From NCBI GenBank assembly GCA_016931715.1, contig JAFGEF010000093.1, positions 1-64,000 on the forward strand: 64,000 nt of DNA, written 5' to 3'. Below the pieces are notes generated by a model. That model worked only from the letters and a program-made list of their open reading frames with translations, did no database searches and had not been told where the DNA came from. Of the stretch, positions 36,481-45,730 are shown in pieces. A program made the position numbers and the translations under genes. Origin of the DNA: Sedimentisphaerales bacterium (GTDB taxonomy: Bacteria > Planctomycetota > Phycisphaerae > Sedimentisphaerales > Anaerobacaceae). Within the stretch, counting starts at the first letter, position 1. Each line of letters begins with the position of its first letter.

Positions 36481-37377
36481 TTGAAATACAGCCGTGAATA
36501 TCTTGACCCGTTATTTTTGAGCAAGCTGGCAAATATGGAGCTTGTTGCACGCTGTGCTGTCGAGGGATTCTTTGCCGGTTTGCATCCAAGCCCTTTTCAT
36601 GGATTCAGTGTTGAATACAGCGATCACAGACAATATCACTCCGGCGATGAACTGAAATTCGTTGACTGGAAGGTTTTCGGACGAAGCGACAAACTCTACA
36701 TAAAGCGTTTCCAGCAGGAAACAAATACTATTGTTTATATTCTTTTAGACAGCAGTAAAAGCATGACTTTTTCAGGGAAAGGCTCTGTCAGCAAAAGCAG
36801 GTACGGTTCATTTCTGGCTGCCGCTCTAAGCTACCTAATGCTTGGTCAGGGCGATAGCGCTTCTTTGCTCCTGTTTGCCGATAAAGTGAAAAAACGCATT
36901 CCTGCAAGCTCTCGCCGCACACATCTGAATGTAATTCTATCAACACTGCAATACAACCAGCCTGATGGACAAACAAACCTCGCCGATGTTCTTCATGCAC
37001 TCGCTGATACAACAAAACGCAGGGGTCTTGTTATTTTAATTTCAGATTTACTTGACGACAAAGGCAATATTTTTAAGGGATTGTCTCATTTGAAGTTCCT
37101 TCGGCATGATGTTATTCTTTTTCAGACTCTTGACCACCAGGAGATAAATCTTGATTATGACGGTTTGATACAGTTCGAGGATTTGGAATCAGGTGAAAAA
37201 ATCCGCACATTTCCACAATCGTTCAAGCAGAAATATAGTGAGTGTGTCACGGAATTTCTGGATGAAATTTCCAAGACAGCGGGCAGGAGTAATGTGGATT
37301 ATTGCCTTCTCGACACATCAATGCCTTTAGACAGAGCTATAATAGCTTACCTTGCCAAACGTAAGAGGATGAGATGA
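36481..37377 (+). CDS. DUF58 protein (second system)
   Basis: 298 residues, starting with TTG at 36481 after AGAGGA. The conserved N-terminal region reads FHGFSVEYSDHRQYHSGDEL then KFVDWKVFGR. The VWA-like metal site is ILLDSSKSMTFS, later joined by QTNLADVLHAL. No membrane helix is visible. The last four bases (ATGA) overlap the next gene, a sign of coupled translation. Relative to its paralogue at 9341-10207 the motif order is the same, with a divergent C-terminus (DYCLLDTSMPLDRAI). Confidence 0.87.
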   Translation: MKYSREYLDPLFLSKLANMELVARCAVEGFFAGLHPSPFHGFSVEYSDHRQYHSGDELKFVDWKVFGRSDKLYIKRFQQETNTIVYILLDSSKSMTFSGKGSVSKSRYGSFLAAALSYLMLGQGDSASLLLFADKVKKRIPASSRRTHLNVILSTLQYNQPDGQTNLADVLHALADTTKRRGLVILISDLLDDKGNIFKGLSHLKFLRHDVILFQTLDHQEINLDYDGLIQFEDLESGEKIRTFPQSFKQKYSECVTEFLDEISKTAGRSNVDYCLLDTSMPLDRAIIAYLAKRKRMR

Positions 37378-39428
37378 GTTTTGCAGCGTGGACATTTCTG
37401 TTTGGAGTCATAGCGGTAGCCGGACCTGTTCTCGCGCATTTTCTCGCCAAGCCGCGATACAAGCGCGTTCCTTTTACAATGCTCCAGTTCCTGAAAAGCA
37501 GCCAGATAGAAAGTCACTCCCGAAGACATTTGCGGGATTTGCTGATACTATTTCTGCGATGCGCAATAATCATAATGATTGCTTTCCTGTTTGCACAGCC
37601 AATCATATTTAAAAAGACTGAGCCGAAGAAAGGTCATAACATTTATTATTTGGGACTCGACGATTCTGCTTCTATGGCATATAAAGACGGCAGCGATTCA
37701 TATTTTGAGCAAATGAAAGATTCTGCAATTGATTATATCGTGTCTGCCAAATCGGATGCAGTATTTAATATCTGTTCATTAGTGTCAGGAAACTGGAATT
37801 ATGGCTTAGGCAAACAGCAGGCTCTGGCAATGGTTCAATCTATGAATATTAAAACAAAAAGAGCAAACCTCGGAGCATTCATCTCCGGCATAAGCGGCAG
37901 AAATAATAATGAACGTGACGGATATATATCTGCTTATGTAATCAGCGATTTTACAGAGAGCATCATGCAGCAGTTTTTAAATATACAGGAACCGGCGTTT
38001 GTAGATAATATCGATTATAAGATAATTACGTCTTCCGGACCTGTCAACAATGCTTCTATAATCAGTGCTGACGCTTCTGATTATAAAAATAATACACTTT
38101 CTGTTAATGTCACTATTAATAATAATGGTCAAACACATCAAAACAGAAATCTGTACGCAATAATTGAAAAAGAAAAAATTGCTTCTTTCGATATCGATTT
38201 GAATCCCGGCCAGTCAGGAAACTATCCTTTGGTAATAGAAGCTGATTTCATCAGGGATTCGCGTTCTTTTATTCCGATAGAACTGATTTTAACACCGTAT
38301 GATAATCTAATTGAGGATGATAAGTATTATCTGGCTGTTCAATTGCCAAAACAAAGCACCAGGAATGTCCTTTTAGTAGAAACTGAGCAAGATGAAATGT
38401 TTTTATTAGAGACTGCAGTTCATACTCTTTCAGAAACCGGTTCATCCAATAAATATAATATCAAACGGATTCCGATGATTAGTATGGATTCTGCCTATCT
38501 CAGGTGGGCTAATATATTCGTTTGTCCGAAAATTCCGGATGCATTAGAAAATTTTACAAAATCTCTTTCTGATTTTATCGATACCGGCGGCAGAGCGATT
38601 TTTTTCCTGACTGATGAGCCTGTTGGTAAAACTGCACAAAAACTCTGGCAGCAGAAAATTCTTCCCGCCTTACCGGTCAAGTGCATAAAAAAGCAGATAT
38701 ATCTTGAGATTAAGGCGGATTCGGAGCAATTGTTCAGCCTGGATAATGATGCTGTAAAGGCATTGTCAAATTACAGAATAGACAAAATACCGCTTTACGG
38801 ATACTGGGATTGCCAGAATCTGCCGGAAAGCGCTTGTTTATGGCGTTATCAGAATGATGCCGGATTTATCTATTACATAAAGCATGGCAGCGGTACATGC
38901 ATACTGGTTAATTCGAGCCTTGATAATTCTTTGGGCTCTTTATTGAAATCGAGCGCCTCGGCTGCACTGTGTCAGTGCCTGTTAGGAGAACAGAACAAAT
39001 TAATAAACTCCAGTTTTGCATGTGATGAGAAAATAATCTTACCAATAGACAATGCCCAAACAGATAAAGACAGGCAAAAACAGATTATGATACAGAACTG
39101 CAATGGACAAAAACAGCTTGCTGCTATGCGGGATACTTTCATCATGGTCCCGGAATCCGATGATACAGGCTGGATTAAAACTCTTGGCGAGCCAATACTA
39201 TATGCGGGAATCAATTTGCCGCCGGGAGAGACAAACATAACAAAACCTTCCGCTGAAGAAATTGATAGTGCAATCAGAAGAGTTTTTTCAGGAAAAGAAA
39301 TAAATAGCATGGTTACCGCCAATGGTTTTCGTCTAAAAGAGAAATTGCCTGTCTGGAAATATATTGCCTGGGTATTAATCGCCCTGCTGATAATTGAATC
39401 GTTTGCCGCGAATAGAATGAAAAGATAG
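37374..39428 (+). CDS. BatA-like membrane protein with VWA domain (second system)
   Basis: 684 residues. The start (TFLFGVIAVAGPVLAHFLAK, then RVPFTMLQFLKSSQ) is the BatA N-terminal domain. A second helix (LLILFLRCAIIIMIAFLFAQ) and a VWA-type domain follow, with the intact site LGLDDSASMAYKDG. A middle Ig-like part and a section with VETEQDEMFLLETAV and SDFIDTGGRAIFFL resemble an amidotransferase-like fold. The final helix (WKYIAWVLIALLIIESFA) anchors the C-terminus. The ATGA overlap joins it to the DUF58 gene. In the first system the matching protein has Asn in place of the first metal-site Asp; here it is Asp. Confidence 0.82.
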   Translation: MSFAAWTFLFGVIAVAGPVLAHFLAKPRYKRVPFTMLQFLKSSQIESHSRRHLRDLLILFLRCAIIIMIAFLFAQPIIFKKTEPKKGHNIYYLGLDDSASMAYKDGSDSYFEQMKDSAIDYIVSAKSDAVFNICSLVSGNWNYGLGKQQALAMVQSMNIKTKRANLGAFISGISGRNNNERDGYISAYVISDFTESIMQQFLNIQEPAFVDNIDYKIITSSGPVNNASIISADASDYKNNTLSVNVTINNNGQTHQNRNLYAIIEKEKIASFDIDLNPGQSGNYPLVIEADFIRDSRSFIPIELILTPYDNLIEDDKYYLAVQLPKQSTRNVLLVETEQDEMFLLETAVHTLSETGSSNKYNIKRIPMISMDSAYLRWANIFVCPKIPDALENFTKSLSDFIDTGGRAIFFLTDEPVGKTAQKLWQQKILPALPVKCIKKQIYLEIKADSEQLFSLDNDAVKALSNYRIDKIPLYGYWDCQNLPESACLWRYQNDAGFIYYIKHGSGTCILVNSSLDNSLGSLLKSSASAALCQCLLGEQNKLINSSFACDEKIILPIDNAQTDKDRQKQIMIQNCNGQKQLAAMRDTFIMVPESDDTGWIKTLGEPILYAGINLPPGETNITKPSAEEIDSAIRRVFSGKEINSMVTANGFRLKEKLPVWKYIAWVLIALLIIESFAANRMKR

Positions 39429-39441
39429 GAAAGGTTCTATT

Positions 39442-42400
39442 ATGGCTATTAACGAAGAACTTGATTTTCTTGTATCGCGAGTCTCAAAAGTAAGGAGATG
39501 GCTCGCTGCGATAGCTGTACTTAAAACCGCCGCGATTTGCCTGCTCTTCGCATGTTTTTATATAGGCGGCTATATCCTGCTGGACCATAAGCTGAATTTC
39601 GGAGCATTGGGCAGATTATTTGCTTTTGCTTTGCTGATAGCCGCAACTTCGATTTTACTTTATAAATTGTCTCGGCTGCTGCTGGTTCAAATTTCTTATA
39701 CAAACGCCGCAAATTTTATAGAAAATAATAACAGCTTCAATCAGCAGCTTGTGGCAGCTATGGAATATTACGAGAATACAGCAGATTATCCATACTCAAA
39801 AGCGCTCGCTGAGCAGTTGATTTTGCGAGTAAATAAAGACAGTGAATCATTCAGATTCGATTCTGTCGTTGAAAAATGGCGAGGTTACGCTTTAGCAGTT
39901 TCCGTATTTTTAGGTATGAGTATCGTTGGTTTATATATTCAGCACAATCTCTCGTTTTTAAAAACATATTTAATCAGGCTTGCTGTGCCATTTTCATCAG
40001 TTGAGCCTGTATCAGCTACATCTCTAAAACCGATTACAGGAGACATCGTTTCCGAACCTGAAACGATGATTGTTATGGCTGCGGAAATTAATGGCCGTAT
40101 TCCCGAAAAGGGCCAATTAATAATAACACCTGCTGCACAGGACTCGAATAATCAGGAAATACAATTGCATCCGATTGTTGAATCAGAAAAAGAACCTAAA
40201 TTCGAAATATCTGAATTTTTCCCGGAAAAGGGACAATTCAAATATCGATTTGAAACAGGACAGGTTCAGACTCAGTGGCAAAATATTGATATTCGTGAAA
40301 CGCCGCAAATTAAGAGTATAACTGCTGAAATTAAACTTCCCAAAAATATTTCAGATGATAATATCCTGAAAAATTATACCGAACAAATAAAGAACAACAA
40401 ACTCGAACTTATCAAAAACAGCGATGTTACATTACATATCGAATCTACAAGCAGCCTCAGCGAAATAGAGCTGACTGAACCGAGCGGCTTGTCAAAAAAG
40501 AACCAGATTAATGGCGAAAGTACATTCACTCATACTTTCAATGCAAATATGGAAGGCTCTGTCGAGTTTCATCTTACCGATGATAAAGGGATGAAAAGCA
40601 AGAATGTGACCGCATTGAAAATATTATTGAAAAAAGATAATCCACCGCAATTTAAACTAATTTCTCCGGATGGTGACTATCTTGCGACAAGTGTTTCCAG
40701 CATTCCGATTGAGTTTGAAATTACCGATGATTTTGGTTTAAGTTCGGCAAAGTTTATTGCAGAGTTTCCTAAAGACAAAGCAATTTCACTGGATATACCG
40801 GTTAAATCCGACTCAAACGAAGCCAGGTTCAGTCATCTTCTCGAACTGGAACAATACAACCTTGAAGTTGGCGACAGTATTATGTTCCATGCTCAGGCAG
40901 AAGACATCAAAACAGCAGTTTCCACAGAGAAAAACGCTGCGGGCAGTGAAATCTATTTTATTGAAATCAGGCCTTATCATCAAATATGGCATCTAAAACC
41001 AGGAGGCGGCAAGAGTAATATACCCGGCGCAATTGCTGAAGACCTGATGACTCTGCTCGAATATACACGGGCAATAGTGAAAAATACGTCGATCATAGAA
41101 AGTAAAACAAATATACATTCAGATGACCGAACCAAACTGGATTCAATAAATCAGGACGTCGAATATTGCATTAATTTATTAACTGCCTTACGTGATAATC
41201 CTGACAACAATTTCACTGATGCCCATAAAATTGTGCTCAATCAGATACTTGCCAACTATGATAAGGCTTCCGGCTATCTGGAACGATACGATGCATCGGA
41301 AGCTCTGTCAGCCGAGAAAGAAGCTTACAGGATTCTGCGAAAATTTGTTCTCGAACTTGAAAATGAATATTCCCCTCCGGAAAGCGGTACAACTGTACCA
41401 CAGGAAACTCCGGAAAAATCGGAGCTAAGAGCATCGATACAACCGCCGGAAATAGAAGAAGAACGCCTTGAGGATGAACTTGAAAAAGCTCAAAATGAGA
41501 TTGAAAAACTCAAGCAGGAGCAGCAGGAATTAAAAAAGGATCTTGAGAAAGTCGCAAAGCAGCAGAAAGAAACCAACGAAAGAGCCAAAGCAAATTCACA
41601 GGCTGAAGATCAGGGAAAAGGCAGCGAACAAGGTGAATCTCAGGGACAAGGCAAAGGCGGCGAAGGACAGGGAAAAGGCGGCGAAGGACAGGGAAAAGGC
41701 AGCGAGCAAAGCGAATCTCAGGGGCAAGGCAAAGGCGGTGAAGGACAGGGAAAAGGCAGCGAGCAAAGCGAATCTCAGGAACAAGGCAAAGGCGGCGAAG
41801 GACAGGGAAAAGGCAGCGAGCAAAGCGAATCTCAGGGACAAGGCAAAGGCGGCGAAGGACAGGGAAAAGGCAGCGAGCAAAGCGAATCTCAGGGACAAGG
41901 CAAAGGCGCTGAAGGACAGGGAAAAGGCAGCAAGCAAGGTGAATCTCAAGAACAAGAAAGCACTAACCAGACTATTGCGGATGCACAACTAAAAATGCTT
42001 CAGGCAAGGCAGGCAGAACTTCAGCGTAATGTCTCACAACTGCAACAGAAATTAGATACTATCAGTCAAAATTCTGAAACAAATATTTCAAAAGTATCTA
42101 ACGAAACACAGGAACATCTTAGCGAGGCTCTCGAACACATGGAACAAATAAATAAAAAGATGGACGAGATGCGATATCTGCCTGAAAAATTTAATGAACA
42201 GACAAATGAGACTGTTGAAATGATGGATTTAGCCTCACAAAAACTGGAATCGGCTGATAATGCTATCGAAAAAGGTTTGCAAGGCAGCCAGGAATCACAA
42301 TTAGCACAAAAATTAATGGAAAACGCAGAGAGATTAACAAAAGATGCTGAAAGTCTTGATGAAGGGCTTACAGAGCTTGAACGTGAGCAGATGCTGGCTC

Positions 42401-42693
42401 TTCTCGAAGCGGCTATACGTCTGCTTGAAAGTAATGCCAGTGCACACTGGTCAACAGCCGGACAGGGAGGTGATAACAGAAATCCAGGCAGTCATGTTCT
42501 GACAAAAGGAGGAGCAGGTAAGGCTGATACACCAAGAGAAATTTCACGTCAATTCTGGTCACTTGCTTTCGAACTTGAAAAAAGGAAGGAACAGCCTATC
42601 GAAGACGAACCTTCTGATTTGAGATTTTTCGAGATTGAGAACAACTTTTTTGAGAATGCAGCTAAATATAATACAGGAGTTAGTGAAAAATGA
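39442..42693 (+). CDS. Large membrane coiled-coil protein with G/K/E/Q repeat (DUF4175-like)
   Basis: 1083 residues. Three membrane helices lie in the first ~170 residues (AAICLLFACFYIGGYILLD; LFAFALLIAATSILLYKL; ALAVSVFLGMSIVGLYI). A large extracytoplasmic part with beta-rich segments (FELTDDFGLSS-type) follows, then a charged coiled coil at about 655-710. Next is a low-complexity repeat (about 716-838) and further coiled coil to the end. The architecture fits DUF4175-type proteins found in these operons. It is the counterpart of the 551-residue Gln-rich protein of the first system, but about twice as long. The stop overlaps the next start by four bases. A flexible spacer linking membrane and periplasmic parts is inferred. 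Confidence 0.78.
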   Translation: MAINEELDFLVSRVSKVRRWLAAIAVLKTAAICLLFACFYIGGYILLDHKLNFGALGRLFAFALLIAATSILLYKLSRLLLVQISYTNAANFIENNNSFNQQLVAAMEYYENTADYPYSKALAEQLILRVNKDSESFRFDSVVEKWRGYALAVSVFLGMSIVGLYIQHNLSFLKTYLIRLAVPFSSVEPVSATSLKPITGDIVSEPETMIVMAAEINGRIPEKGQLIITPAAQDSNNQEIQLHPIVESEKEPKFEISEFFPEKGQFKYRFETGQVQTQWQNIDIRETPQIKSITAEIKLPKNISDDNILKNYTEQIKNNKLELIKNSDVTLHIESTSSLSEIELTEPSGLSKKNQINGESTFTHTFNANMEGSVEFHLTDDKGMKSKNVTALKILLKKDNPPQFKLISPDGDYLATSVSSIPIEFEITDDFGLSSAKFIAEFPKDKAISLDIPVKSDSNEARFSHLLELEQYNLEVGDSIMFHAQAEDIKTAVSTEKNAAGSEIYFIEIRPYHQIWHLKPGGGKSNIPGAIAEDLMTLLEYTRAIVKNTSIIESKTNIHSDDRTKLDSINQDVEYCINLLTALRDNPDNNFTDAHKIVLNQILANYDKASGYLERYDASEALSAEKEAYRILRKFVLELENEYSPPESGTTVPQETPEKSELRASIQPPEIEEERLEDELEKAQNEIEKLKQEQQELKKDLEKVAKQQKETNERAKANSQAEDQGKGSEQGESQGQGKGGEGQGKGGEGQGKGSEQSESQGQGKGGEGQGKGSEQSESQEQGKGGEGQGKGSEQSESQGQGKGGEGQGKGSEQSESQGQGKGAEGQGKGSKQGESQEQESTNQTIADAQLKMLQARQAELQRNVSQLQQKLDTISQNSETNISKVSNETQEHLSEALEHMEQINKKMDEMRYLPEKFNEQTNETVEMMDLASQKLESADNAIEKGLQGSQESQLAQKLMENAERLTKDAESLDEGLTELEREQMLALLEAAIRLLESNASAHWSTAGQGGDNRNPGSHVLTKGGAGKADTPREISRQFWSLAFELEKRKEQPIEDEPSDLRFFEIENNFFENAAKYNTGVSEK
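41590..41955 (+). repeat. 57-bp coding minisatellite
   Basis: About five near-identical copies of a 57-base unit encode GKGSEQSESQGQGKGGEGQ, preceded by a partial, variant copy. The unit length is a multiple of three, so copy-number change keeps the frame. The few base differences between copies suggest recent expansion. Confidence 0.85.
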
Positions 42694-44894
42694 TATTCGC
42701 AGATTATCCGGGACATATTGCTGCAATAACTGCATTAGCGATAAGTGCGATACTTGTTTTCCTGGCATTTCGCTGCAATGAGCTTCAAAAAGAAAAGTAC
42801 AGACTTTTTAGAGTATTTCTCATTGGTCTTAAGTTTCTTGTGATTGTGACATTAATTGTAATATTATGGAATCCATCACACTCCGAATTGGCAGAAACTT
42901 TCTCAAGAAATAACGTCCTTGTATTATTTGATACGAGCGAAAGTATGTCTGTCATTGAAAATGCAAAGAAAACAAGACTCGATTCTGCTTTGGAAGTCTT
43001 CGACGAAAAGTTCCATTCTTCAGGCAAAGACGAACCTGAGTATAAAATACTTGGTTTCGATAATGACGTATATCACAGCGGCTCAACGCAATTATTGCGA
43101 CGCTGGGGAAAACGCACGAATATACACAATATCCTTGCTTTGCTTGGCAGATACGATAAAGTACAAACTATTGACAATGCTTCTGAAGCCGGCAAGTCAG
43201 ATACGAAAGGCGCTGTCATATTTACAGATGGACAGGCTGACGACCAGCATATAACAGCATATTCTCCTCTTCTCAGGAATGATTTCCCGATTGTAATAGT
43301 CGGTATGGGCTCTAAACAAAAAGGAGCAGATGTCGAAATAAAAACAATTAAAGCTCCATTAAAAGCAATGATTGGTTCGATTTATAATGTTGAGATAACA
43401 GCAGCCGCGAATAACATGGCTGATGATTCGGTTATAATAGAGCTTCTCAAAGACAATATTGTAATAGATTCAATCAATATCGCCGCAAAGGAATTTGTAA
43501 ACGAAAAAGACCAGACAAGTAAAGATGTCCCTGTGAAATTTACAGTCGCTGCAAACACTCTGGGCATTCAAAATCTTTCTGCCCGGGCAAAGCCGGTCAG
43601 CAATGAAGTCAATCAGGCAAATAATGTTCAGAATACTTTTATTGAAGTTGTGGATGAAGAGGAGCTTAAAGTTTTATTTTATACACAGTTCGCCGAATTT
43701 AATGCAGGTAAACTGCGGCAGGTACTTTCATCAGATCCGCGCATCCATCTCGATTTCGGACTGGATGCTATCATAAACGTCAGTCAGTCCTCAATGGTCA
43801 ATAAGGAATTGGGTTATGTTACATTACCTGAAACCAAAGAGGAATTTAACAAATATGACATTATAATTTTGGGAAGCTGCTGTGTAGATGCTCTTGCCGA
43901 TGAACAAATAGACGGCTTATACAACTTCGTTGTCAAGAGAGGAGGCGGTCTTGTTCTTCTTCCCGGCAGAGATGAATATAGTCCCGCAGGATGGAAGAAT
44001 CCGAAAGTAAAGCTGCTTATTCCGGTTATTTTCGATGCGAATGAGCCAATGCTCCCGTCTCCTGAACCAAATCAAGTCGAATTAACAACTGAAGGAAACA
44101 GAGGGATAATTTTTTCTCAGGATGACATTCCAATGTACGATTTTAAGGTATCACCTTTTTACAATATCAATAAAAACAAACCTGCTTCGACTACGCTGGT
44201 CTCGTCCGGAGATAATCCGATAGTGATTATCCAGCGCACGGGCAGAGGAAAGGTTTGCCTTTTGAATATTTCAAGGCTTTTTTCATTTTATCGCGAGGAC
44301 AAACAGGGAGGCTGGCTGTATAATCTTATGTCCGGGCTGACATCTAATCTTGGTCAAACTCCGGGCAGTTCTGCAACTATTGAAATGTTCGCGGAAAGAA
44401 ATAATTCGGGGGAAAATAAAGTAAGATTCACTGCATACATCCGGGACAAAGATTTTTCTCCCGTAGAGCAGGCAAATGTTCTTCTGAACTTTAATGAACA
44501 GACTTTAAAAATGGAACCTTCCGGATCAGGATATTACGTTGCAGAAGTTGATGACATAACAACAGACAGAATCGTTGCCTCTGTCCAGGCGGAAACGAGC
44601 GGCCTGTTTCTCGGAGAAAAACCGATTGCCATGAGCCTGCCTTTCCCAAAAAATGAAATGAGTGACACGAGATTTAATGAGCAGTTCCTGCAGGCTCTTG
44701 CCGGGCAGATTAACGGCACATATATATATGCTGATGACATTAATAAAGACATCGTAAATTTATTTGATGCCCAGACACAGGTCGGTCATACAAATTGCAT
44801 CACAAGTATCTGGCCCAACTGGTTTTTGTGGGGATTATTATGTTTGCTCCTCAGCTTTGAATGGTTCTTCCGGCGAGCGAAAGGTCTTGTATGA
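42690..44894 (+). CDS. Membrane VWA/amidotransferase-like protein (second system)
   Basis: 734 residues. Two N-terminal membrane helices (IAAITALAISAILVFLAF; LKFLVIVTLIVILW) precede a VWA domain with LFDTSESMSV and the strand GAVIFTDGQADD. An Ig-like stretch follows. Then an amidotransferase-like segment has YDIIILGSCCVDAL and GGGLVLLPGRDEYSP, without a clear Cys-His-Glu triad. It ends in a membrane helix (WFLWGLLCLLLSFEWFF). It resembles the last gene of the first system (5010-7517) but has only one VWA domain. It overlaps the genes on both sides by four bases (ATGA). Confidence 0.8.
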   Translation: MIFADYPGHIAAITALAISAILVFLAFRCNELQKEKYRLFRVFLIGLKFLVIVTLIVILWNPSHSELAETFSRNNVLVLFDTSESMSVIENAKKTRLDSALEVFDEKFHSSGKDEPEYKILGFDNDVYHSGSTQLLRRWGKRTNIHNILALLGRYDKVQTIDNASEAGKSDTKGAVIFTDGQADDQHITAYSPLLRNDFPIVIVGMGSKQKGADVEIKTIKAPLKAMIGSIYNVEITAAANNMADDSVIIELLKDNIVIDSINIAAKEFVNEKDQTSKDVPVKFTVAANTLGIQNLSARAKPVSNEVNQANNVQNTFIEVVDEEELKVLFYTQFAEFNAGKLRQVLSSDPRIHLDFGLDAIINVSQSSMVNKELGYVTLPETKEEFNKYDIIILGSCCVDALADEQIDGLYNFVVKRGGGLVLLPGRDEYSPAGWKNPKVKLLIPVIFDANEPMLPSPEPNQVELTTEGNRGIIFSQDDIPMYDFKVSPFYNINKNKPASTTLVSSGDNPIVIIQRTGRGKVCLLNISRLFSFYREDKQGGWLYNLMSGLTSNLGQTPGSSATIEMFAERNNSGENKVRFTAYIRDKDFSPVEQANVLLNFNEQTLKMEPSGSGYYVAEVDDITTDRIVASVQAETSGLFLGEKPIAMSLPFPKNEMSDTRFNEQFLQALAGQINGTYIYADDINKDIVNLFDAQTQVGHTNCITSIWPNWFLWGLLCLLLSFEWFFRRAKGLV

Positions 44895-45712
44895 AAAAGA
44901 GCATCATATCGAATACTGTAATATTTATGACTTCATTATATTTTTGCACAAATAATGCAGAATCCGCAGGTAATGAAATATACCGTGAAAAAACCTATGC
45001 GTTAATAATTAGCGGAATAAGCAAAGATACTCAGGATAAGTCAATAAGATATAACGCAGTTATAGGTTTGCAAAAATTTCTTCTTGATAATGCTATAGTA
45101 ACATTTGAACAAATAAAAATCCTTACGGCAGAAGCTGCTGATGGTAAGGAAAATCAATACATCTCAAAATTCGAGAACATAAATAAAGTAATTAATAATT
45201 TTCAATCGAAAATTAATCCGGAAGATAGGTTTATTTTTTATTATACCGGACAGGCAAATGTCATAGGTGAGCAACTTCGTATCAATCTGCCTGACACAGA
45301 TATAACTCAAGAACAATTGTCCGGATTAATTAAGAATATTAAATCGTCTTCCATGCTCATCGTGCTGGATTGTCCGGCTTCAGGCCTTATTATAAAAGAA
45401 CTCTCAGGAGCAGGCAGAATTATAATTTGCAGTTGTACCGCAGAACAGCGTTTCAGCATAAAATTCAGCGAATATTTTATTCCTGCGTTAAGCGATATTG
45501 AAACAGATATTGATAAAAATGGGAAGATTTCGATATTAGAGGCTTTTATCGTAACAACGAAGAATGTACAAGAATGGTATCAGCAGAAACAATTAATTAT
45601 TACTGAAACACCTGTTCTTGATGATAACGGTGACAGCAAGGCATCCAAAGAACCATGGAGATATATGATTGATGTGCCTGACGGCAAAATGGCTTCAAAA
45701 TATGAATTCTAA
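44891..45712 (+). CDS. Exported peptidase-like (legumain/caspase fold) protein lacking catalytic residues
   Basis: 273 residues from ATG 44891, which overlaps the upstream stop (ATGA). A signal peptide (IISNTVIFMTSLYFCTNNAE) leads into a clan CD-like fold: FIFYYTGQANVIGEQLRINLP, then MLIVLDCPASG, RIIICSCTAEQRFSIKFSEY and DKNGKISILEAFIVTT. In active C13/caspase-type members the first motif is YxTGHG and the second LDxCxSG. Here Q121-A122 replaces His-Gly. In LDCPASG the Cys (C161) sits one place early, with Pro at the catalytic position. It is therefore probably a pseudo-protease that binds rather than cuts. The family link is by pattern and should be tested. Confidence 0.65.
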   Translation: MKKSIISNTVIFMTSLYFCTNNAESAGNEIYREKTYALIISGISKDTQDKSIRYNAVIGLQKFLLDNAIVTFEQIKILTAEAADGKENQYISKFENINKVINNFQSKINPEDRFIFYYTGQANVIGEQLRINLPDTDITQEQLSGLIKNIKSSSMLIVLDCPASGLIIKELSGAGRIIICSCTAEQRFSIKFSEYFIPALSDIETDIDKNGKISILEAFIVTTKNVQEWYQQKQLIITETPVLDDNGDSKASKEPWRYMIDVPDGKMASKYEF

Positions 45713-45730
45713 TAATAATTTTAATTATTG

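Noticed and set aside
41590-41955. CRISPR-like array
   Set aside because: The units are contiguous with no unique spacers, keep a coding frame and lie within a gene.
41543-41992. Long open frames on the other plus frame and on the minus strand across the 57-bp repeat
   Set aside because: A repeat unit divisible by three keeps any stop-free frame open. The products are low complexity and overlap a well-supported gene.
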